The position numbers and the translations under genes are program-made. Source: Micrococcaceae bacterium (GTDB lineage: Bacteria > Actinomycetota > Actinomycetes > Actinomycetales > Micrococcaceae). From it: a stretch of DNA of 9,469 nt. Position 1 is the first letter of the stretch; every line of letters starts with the position of its first letter. The notes beneath the pieces were generated by a model. It saw only the letters and a list, made by a program, of their open reading frames with translations, had not been told where the DNA came from and did no database searches. Of this stretch, positions 5,742-9,469 are shown piece after piece. The stretch spans positions 2,139 to 11,607 of the forward strand of contig DNHA01000050.1 of assembly GCA_003486025.1 (NCBI GenBank), in the 5' to 3' direction.

Positions 5742-6490
5742 GTCAGAATAATTGCGACCGCAACATAGGAAGTCATGAGACTGGCAAGTATCCATTCAGC
5801 CTTCGACCCCGTCTCAGCAAGGATCGGAAGTGCAACCCGTCCGTTCGCTTTCCAGCAGTCACCGACCACCGGTAGTTTGCGGAACCAGCGCGGGGCACCA
5901 ATCTTGATAGGCCACAACAGGTTGCAACCGCCAATGGTGAGCATATCCCCCACGATGTGAACGATCACCCCAACGGTGACCGCCAGCGGAAACCATGCTC
6001 TCTCATCCGGTGCGTTCATTCCGACAAACGCGCCAGCAGCCAACGCAATCACCCAACACAGAAGCGGCGGCATGAACTTCACGCTCTTAACCGCAAAGGA
6101 TATCAGCAAGATCGCGAAGAGCGCCGCCCCGGGATAGACCACGCCGAGTTGGTCCACCTCCATTGACCATGAATCAGCCAACCAGGCAATGAATATAAAG
6201 AATAAGATCCCCAAGATTGAGTGGGTACCGTTACGGTGTCCGCCAGCAACCTTACCGATCACCCGGGTCACGATATTCGAAATGGGTGGCAGGGAACGCG
6301 CTATTGTCGCTTTGTGATGATCTGCGTCAGGAAGCAACGCTGCCCCGGCGCAAACAATCGCGCCAGCCAAGGTTTCCCACCGCCCCATATGGAGTACGCC
6401 GAATCCAAGATTCATCGAACCGACCGCTACCGGAGTTGTTATTGCAAGCCAGGCGGCCGCGCCGCTCATGGCGTGGTGTCCACCCATCAT
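5738..6490 (-). CDS. YdjM-like membrane protein, putative metal-dependent hydrolase (DUF457-type)
   Basis: The product is 250 residues starting MMGGHHAMSG. Conserved polar motifs on a membrane scaffold are HHAMSG (5-10), 'LLPDADHHK' (52-60), 'GGHRNGTHS' (83-91) and 'IVHIVGDMLTIGG' (176-188). They match the YdjM/DUF457 family, annotated as inner-membrane metal-dependent hydrolases, where the His and Asp residues are probable metal ligands. Hydrophobic segments appear near residues 11-32, 40-54, 91-106, 117-136, 142-158, 166-184 and 231-249. The substrate is unknown; in E. coli the homologue is LexA-regulated, but I see no LexA box here. I prefer ATG 6490 (or 6487) to the in-frame GTG at 6514. 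TAAGGT lies 7 nt upstream of 6490, and its AAGG could also serve as a weak SD; the family usually begins MxGGHH. The gene is divergent from the GNAT operon. Confidence 0.85.
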   Translation of the reverse strand: MMGGHHAMSGAAAWLAITTPVAVGSMNLGFGVLHMGRWETLAGAIVCAGAALLPDADHHKATIARSLPPISNIVTRVIGKVAGGHRNGTHSILGILFFIFIAWLADSWSMEVDQLGVVYPGAALFAILLISFAVKSVKFMPPLLCWVIALAAGAFVGMNAPDERAWFPLAVTVGVIVHIVGDMLTIGGCNLLWPIKIGAPRWFRKLPVVGDCWKANGRVALPILAETGSKAEWILASLMTSYVAVAIILT

Positions 6491-6552
6491 GAATTCAACC
6501 TTAGGACTGGTCACCGACGATATAGCTACATGACGGCGGTAAGCTTAAACAC
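6491..6552. promoter_or_regulatory. Divergent leaderless-type promoters, YdjM-like gene and GNAT operon
   Basis: On the minus strand TAAGGT (6503-6498) lies 7 nt before ATG 6490. On the plus strand TAAGCT (6540-6545) lies 7 nt before ATG 6553. Neither has a clear -35 box. The plus-strand gene has no Shine-Dalgarno sequence, since the 12 bases before its ATG are GCTTAAACAC-like. The two -10 hexamers are only 36 bp apart, so the polymerases would compete. Confidence 0.5.
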
Positions 6553-7029
6553 ATGAGCACAATCAGAGAAGCGCACCTTGCAGACTGTCCCCAGATCCTG
6601 GAATTAATCCACGAACTGGCGGTCTATGAGAAGGAACCCGACGCGGTCAAAAACACCGTCGAAGAGTTGGAAAAGCACCTTTTCGGCGCAGACCCGAAGG
6701 TCTTCACGCACGTCGCCGAAGACGAGTCGGGCCAACTAGTCGGTATCGCCATGTGGTTTCTGACGTACTCCACGTGGGAAGGACGTCATGGTATTCATCT
6801 GGAAGACCTCTACGTTCGTGAAAGTGAACGTGGCGAGGGCACCGGAACTGCGCTGCTGAAGACTCTCGCACAAATTTGCATAGAACGCGGCTACCGCCGG
6901 TTGGAATGGGCCGTACTTGACTGGAATGCTCCAGCCATTGGATTCTATGATTCGATCGGTTCGTCCACCATGGACGGCTGGAGCACCCGCCGGCTAGACG
7001 GCGACGCACTGCAGGAGATGGCTCGATGA
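6553..7029 (+). CDS. GNAT-family N-acetyltransferase (diamine acetyltransferase-like)
   Basis: The product is 158 residues with a complete GNAT fold. The N-terminal strand and helix 'IREAHLADCPQILELIHELA' (4-23) come first. 'TYSTWEGRHGIHLEDLYV' (71-88) leads into the acetyl-CoA pyrophosphate motif RGEGTG (93-98) with 'TALL' (99-102). N125 in 'LDWNAPAIGFYDSIG' and Y132 are the usual C-terminal cofactor contact and general acid. 'TWEGRHGIHLEDLYVR' and 'RLEWAVLDWNAPAI' are typical of spermidine/spermine (SAT1-like) and thialysine acetyltransferases, so a small amine or amino acid is a plausible substrate, not proven. The ATG has no SD but follows TAAGCT-N7, a leaderless layout. Its TGA overlaps the ATG of the next gene (ATGA), so the two form an operon. 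Confidence 0.9.
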   Translation: MSTIREAHLADCPQILELIHELAVYEKEPDAVKNTVEELEKHLFGADPKVFTHVAEDESGQLVGIAMWFLTYSTWEGRHGIHLEDLYVRESERGEGTGTALLKTLAQICIERGYRRLEWAVLDWNAPAIGFYDSIGSSTMDGWSTRRLDGDALQEMAR

Positions 7030-8312
7030 TTCACTACCGCGGCATGGATGTCACCGAACACCGTATTGAAGTTCCCCTAGACCATCAGGAGCCGCAAGGG
7101 GAGAAAATCACCGTTTTCGCCCGCGAAATCAGCACCGATGAGTCAAAGCCGTGGTTGCTCTTCCTGCAAGGCGGCCCGGGCGGTAAATCACCGCGCCCCG
7201 GCTCCTTGTCGGGCTGGCTAGCCGAAGCTGCCAAACACTTCCGCGTCTTACTTCTGGACCAGCGTGGTACCGGCCTGTCCACCCCGGCTAACCGCCAGTC
7301 ATTGGGACTGCGTGGCGACGCAGCAGCCCAGGCCCGCTACTTGTCGCACTTCCGCGCGGACTCAATCGTGCGTGATGCCGAGGCACTGCGCAAACACTTG
7401 GCTATCGGCAAGTGGAGCACCTTGGGTCAAAGCTATGGCGGCTTCTGCACGCTGACTTATCTATCGTTGTTCCCTAATTCTTTGGAGCGCTGCCTAGTTA
7501 CCGGGGGCCTGGCTTCCTTGGACGGCGATGCACAAACTGTCTACCGGGCTACCTATCAGCGCATGGCTGAACGTAACCGTGAGTACTTCTCCTGGTACCC
7601 GCAGGATTTCGAGACGCTGCACAAGATCTACGAACACCTGAGGCACAACGACGATGAATTGCTGCCTGACGGTCGCAAGGTCACCGTGCCCTTGGTGCAG
7701 ATGCTGGGAATGTTCTTAGGGGGCAACACCCGAGTACACCTGCTGCACCATGTCTTTGAAGAAGCCTTTGTGCAGACTCCCGGCGGTGAACGGCTTTCAG
7801 ACACCTTCTTGGCAACGCTCTATGCCCAGGCTTCTTTCGCCACGAACCCGCTCTATGCGCTGATGCATGAGACCATCTATGCCCAGGGAGCAGCTACCCA
7901 TTGGGCAGCCGAGTCCGTCATGGAAGATTTTCCGGACTTCACAGAACATTCACACACCCCACTTTTGACCGGCGAGATGATCTATCGCTGGCATTTCACC
8001 GATGATCCGGTACTCCGGCCGTTCGAAGAGGTGGCAAGAATTTTAGCTGAGCACGAACATTTCGGGGCGCTCTACGATCTAGATGTCCTGTCGCAGAATA
8101 CGGTTCCGGTGGCCGCTGCGGTTTATCACGACGATGTTTATGTTGACCGCGAGCTTTCCTTGCGCACCGCTTCCCAAGTCAACGGGTTGCAGGTCTGGAT
8201 CACCGAGGATTTCCACCACGATGGAATCGGCGACGAAGGACCTGCAATCTTCCGCCGCCTGCTGGCAATGACCAACGGCGAAGATCCTGAGGCGGCCGCC
8301 AACGCTGGCTAG
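7026..8312 (+). CDS. Alpha/beta-hydrolase, proline iminopeptidase-like (peptidase S33)
   Basis: The product is 428 residues. It has the oxyanion motif 'LQGGPGG' (47-53), 'LLLDQRGTGLS' (75-85), and the nucleophile elbow GQSYGG (134-139) with S136. A long helical cap follows, then 'VAAAVYHDDVYVD' (362-374), carrying the likely catalytic Asp, and 'EDFHHDGI' (394-401), carrying the catalytic His (397 or 398). This is the larger type of prolyl aminopeptidase, a cytosolic enzyme removing N-terminal proline from peptides. Family members usually read HGGPG; here the first position is Q48, a variant common in this larger group. The start ATG 7026 overlaps the GNAT stop by 4 bp, and GGAG at 7014-7017 inside the upstream gene is its SD. 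The acetyltransferase may protect or modify a product of the peptidase, but that is speculation from the coupling. Confidence 0.88.
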   Translation: MIHYRGMDVTEHRIEVPLDHQEPQGEKITVFAREISTDESKPWLLFLQGGPGGKSPRPGSLSGWLAEAAKHFRVLLLDQRGTGLSTPANRQSLGLRGDAAAQARYLSHFRADSIVRDAEALRKHLAIGKWSTLGQSYGGFCTLTYLSLFPNSLERCLVTGGLASLDGDAQTVYRATYQRMAERNREYFSWYPQDFETLHKIYEHLRHNDDELLPDGRKVTVPLVQMLGMFLGGNTRVHLLHHVFEEAFVQTPGGERLSDTFLATLYAQASFATNPLYALMHETIYAQGAATHWAAESVMEDFPDFTEHSHTPLLTGEMIYRWHFTDDPVLRPFEEVARILAEHEHFGALYDLDVLSQNTVPVAAAVYHDDVYVDRELSLRTASQVNGLQVWITEDFHHDGIGDEGPAIFRRLLAMTNGEDPEAAANAG

Positions 8313-8324
8313 TGGCTATCGCAG

Positions 8325-8379
8325 GTGCCAGCACATGGTTAGACTGGCACACAAGCACGGGCGAGGGGGCAACCTCTCG
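8325..8379. terminator. Two hairpins after the S33 hydrolase gene
   Basis: GTGCCAG (8325-8331)/CTGGCAC (8344-8350) is a perfect 7-bp stem with a 12-nt loop, 12 bp after the stop codon. A second stem, CGAGGGG (8362-8368)/CCTCTCG (8373-8379), has one G-U pair and closes a GCAA tetraloop of the stable GNRA type. Neither is followed by a U-run, so they may be Rho-dependent or 3'-protective structures rather than classical intrinsic terminators. Confidence 0.45.
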
Positions 8380-8440
8380 GTTCCTGCTTCGCGTCAGATC
8401 AGCACACGGAGTGGCTTGTCACACATTGCCACTGCCACCG

Positions 8441-8488
8441 TGCTAGGTTTCGCATAAGGGCATCTTGCCCGTCATATAGATCGAAAGG
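8441..8488 (+). promoter_or_regulatory. Extended -10 promoter, leader hairpin and SD of the acidic protein gene
   Basis: TGCTAGGTT (8441-8449) contains an extended -10 (TGn plus TAGGTT). A start about 7 nt downstream would give a leader near 40 nt. The leader holds a tight stem GGGCA-TCT-TGCCC (8458-8470) and a good ribosome-binding site, AAAGGA (8484-8489), 5 nt before ATG 8495. Unlike most neighbours, this gene is therefore clearly led. TTGTCA (8416-8421) resembles a -35 but is too far away (22 bp). Confidence 0.5.
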
Positions 8489-8494
8489 AACACT

Positions 8495-9166
8495 ATGGGA
8501 AACAGTATTAATGGTGTCGATGTTCCAGCCGATCTGGTCTCGAAGGTCGAAGAGTTGGACGGCATCATCGCGGCCGCCCACGTGCCATACAACATTGCTT
8601 TAGACCGCGCCGATGAAGATGGACTGGTCTACAAGTTTGTAGATTCTGACATCGACTTCGCACTCGTGCTCCATGGCGAGGCATTCTTTGCCACCACCGC
8701 CGCGTTGGACGATTCGGACGCCGATTTTGAACCGGTATACACCTTCGACCCCGAGTACCAACTCACCGCCGAGGACTTTGCCGAGCGACTCACCGATTTC
8801 GTGAACCTGGCGGTAAATTGGCAAGAAGTTTCCGAACTGGCCTTCGTTGAGGAACACCCGGAGTACTTCGGACCCTCGGATAAGCCAAACAGCATTCTGC
8901 TTTACGAAGATGGTTACCGCTATGAACTGCTGTTCGTAGAAAACGGGGACCACTTGGTGCTGGCACGTCCAATCGACACCGAAGCCTATAAGGTTGACCC
9001 CGACGAGGATGAAGACGAGATCCCGTTGGTCTACACCAACCACCACATGCTGCACCCAACCATGGGTTCAGCGTTCATCGTGATGCTGGCCGAGACCTTC
9101 GGTCTCCCAGCTGAGGAAGAGGCACTGCTGGCACCGCTGCGCATCATCCTCACCCCGACGAACTAG
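8495..9166 (+). CDS. Highly acidic hypothetical protein
   Basis: I do not recognise this 223-residue protein. By my count it has 48 Asp/Glu and only 9 Lys/Arg, so its net charge is strongly negative. It has no signal peptide and no membrane helix, so a soluble cytosolic protein is likely. Visible landmarks are 'DEDGLVYKFVDSDIDFALVL' (39-58), 'LDDSDADFEP' (81-90), an acidic stretch DPDEDEDE (168-175) and 'YTNHHMLHPTMGSAFIVMLAE' around 180-200. Alternating hydrophobic strands and acidic turns suggest a mostly folded alpha/beta protein rather than a disordered tail. Possible explanations include an adaptor that binds basic partners, but nothing in the sequence fixes this. The start is firm: AAAGGA lies 5 nt before the ATG and codon use matches the neighbours. 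It is monocistronic, bounded by a strong terminator hairpin. Confidence 0.82.
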   Translation: MGNSINGVDVPADLVSKVEELDGIIAAAHVPYNIALDRADEDGLVYKFVDSDIDFALVLHGEAFFATTAALDDSDADFEPVYTFDPEYQLTAEDFAERLTDFVNLAVNWQEVSELAFVEEHPEYFGPSDKPNSILLYEDGYRYELLFVENGDHLVLARPIDTEAYKVDPDEDEDEIPLVYTNHHMLHPTMGSAFIVMLAETFGLPAEEEALLAPLRIILTPTN

Positions 9167-9180
9167 TACCCGCTTACAGC

Positions 9181-9226
9181 AGTCTGGAGCGTGGCTCAGC
9201 CGCATCGGCCAGCCACGCTCCAGACT
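9181..9226 (+). terminator. Strong terminator hairpin of the acidic protein gene
   Basis: AGTCTGGAGCGTGGCT (9181-9196) is perfectly complementary to AGCCACGCTCCAGACT (9211-9226). The loop itself holds GCCG-CAT-CGGC (9199-9209). It lies 14 bp after the stop at 9166. CATTTAA follows, a weak U-tract. It is assigned to the plus-strand gene because of proximity. Confidence 0.75.
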
Positions 9227-9240
9227 CATTTAACGCAAAA

Positions 9241-9288
9241 GAATACCCATTGCAGTTGACCGGTAAGGGGCAATTGCAATGGGTATTC
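9241..9288 (-). terminator. Terminator hairpin of the right-edge membrane protein gene
   Basis: GAATACCCATTGCA (9241-9254) pairs perfectly with TGCAATGGGTATTC (9275-9288) around a 20-nt loop. Read on the minus strand it starts 18 nt after the stop codon at 9307 and is followed by TTTTGCGTT, a U-tract typical of an intrinsic terminator. It stands back to back with the plus-strand hairpin at 9181-9226. Confidence 0.75.
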
Positions 9289-9306
9289 CTTATAGCTTGG
9301 TTTCGG

Positions 9307-9469
9307 TTACTTGCCCGACTCCTGCTCCCGTTCGATGGAAGCCTTTGCAGCGGCTTTTTCAGCCTCTGCTGCTTCGGCTTTCGCTGCCGCCTTGCGACCC
9401 AGCGGGGTCCACAGCGACAAGACTGTAGCGATCACGATGGTTGCCAGAATAACAAACAGCGAGATGCTG
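9307..9469 (-). CDS. C-terminal part of a membrane protein, possibly a transporter (runs off right edge)
   Basis: The last 53 codons before a TAA at 9309-9307 are visible. They encode one hydrophobic helix ('SISLFVILATIVIATVLSLW'), then 'TPLGRK' and a charged Ala/Glu/Lys-rich tail ('AAAKAEAAEAEKAAAKAS', ending in EREQESGK) that should form a helix in the cytoplasm. A terminal transmembrane helix with a short basic-acidic tail is common in permeases, but the fragment is too short for a family call. Codon use resembles the rest of the window. The gene ends at its own terminator (9241-9288). Confidence 0.75.
   Translation of the reverse strand, partial: SISLFVILATIVIATVLSLWTPLGRKAAAKAEAAEAEKAAAKASIEREQESGK

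Noticed and set aside
6491..6514. GTG 6514 as start of the YdjM-like protein
   Set aside because: The family usually begins MxGGHH, which corresponds to ATG 6490, and a -10 hexamer sits between 6490 and 6514.
8600..9055. Minus-strand frame of 151 codons opposite the acidic protein
   Set aside because: The plus-strand gene has promoter, SD and terminator; the antisense frame has none of these.
1..9469. Defence island, toxin-antitoxin, CRISPR, prophage or insertion sequence
   Set aside because: No repeat-spacer pattern, transposase, integrase, tRNA or direct-repeat boundaries. The helicase is a conserved chromosomal type with no nuclease or methylase partner beside it; the methyltransferase is a small-molecule enzyme.

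Overview
This window looks like ordinary chromosome from a moderately high-GC actinobacterium. A member of the Micrococcaceae (Arthrobacter/Glutamicibacter type) is plausible. The evidence is a Ski2-like helicase with a long DUF3516-type C-terminal half, a YdjM-like membrane protein starting MMGGHHAMSG, and several genes whose start codon sits about 7 nt after a TANNNT -10 hexamer, the layout of leaderless actinobacterial promoters. The genus is inferred from gene style only. I see no rRNA, tRNA, CRISPR array, insertion sequence, phage gene or attachment site.

Layout. Bases 1-187 (-) hold the N-terminus of a YtrA-type GntR regulator, divergent from a metallo-beta-lactamase-fold hydrolase (271-924, +). 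The hydrolase converges on a trans-aconitate 2-methyltransferase-like gene (1038-1829, -) across a 16-bp hairpin. That methyltransferase is divergent from a large DExH helicase (1907-4435, +). A 64-residue two-helix membrane protein follows (4508-4702, +). Next is a 463-bp stretch (4703-5165) with no convincing gene but many inverted repeats, including a perfect 18-bp palindrome. Then come a RibD/DHFR-like reductase (5169-5741, +) and a convergent YdjM-type membrane protein (5738-6490, -), whose stop codons overlap. Divergent from the latter is a two-gene operon: a GNAT acetyltransferase (6553-7029) translationally coupled to an S33 proline-iminopeptidase-like hydrolase (7026-8312). An SD-led, very acidic orphan protein (8495-9166, +) follows. 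Two long hairpins separate it from the C-terminus of a membrane protein (9307-9469, -) that runs off the right edge.

The genes do not form one obvious pathway. They read as small independent units, each with its own promoter. The recurring theme is regulatory: TAGGCT or a close variant stands in front of nearly every unit, at a fixed N7 distance from the start for five genes. I find no clear candidate for a new multi-gene system. The most unusual material is the hairpin-rich gap at 4703-5165, the leaderless start pattern and the acidic orphan protein.
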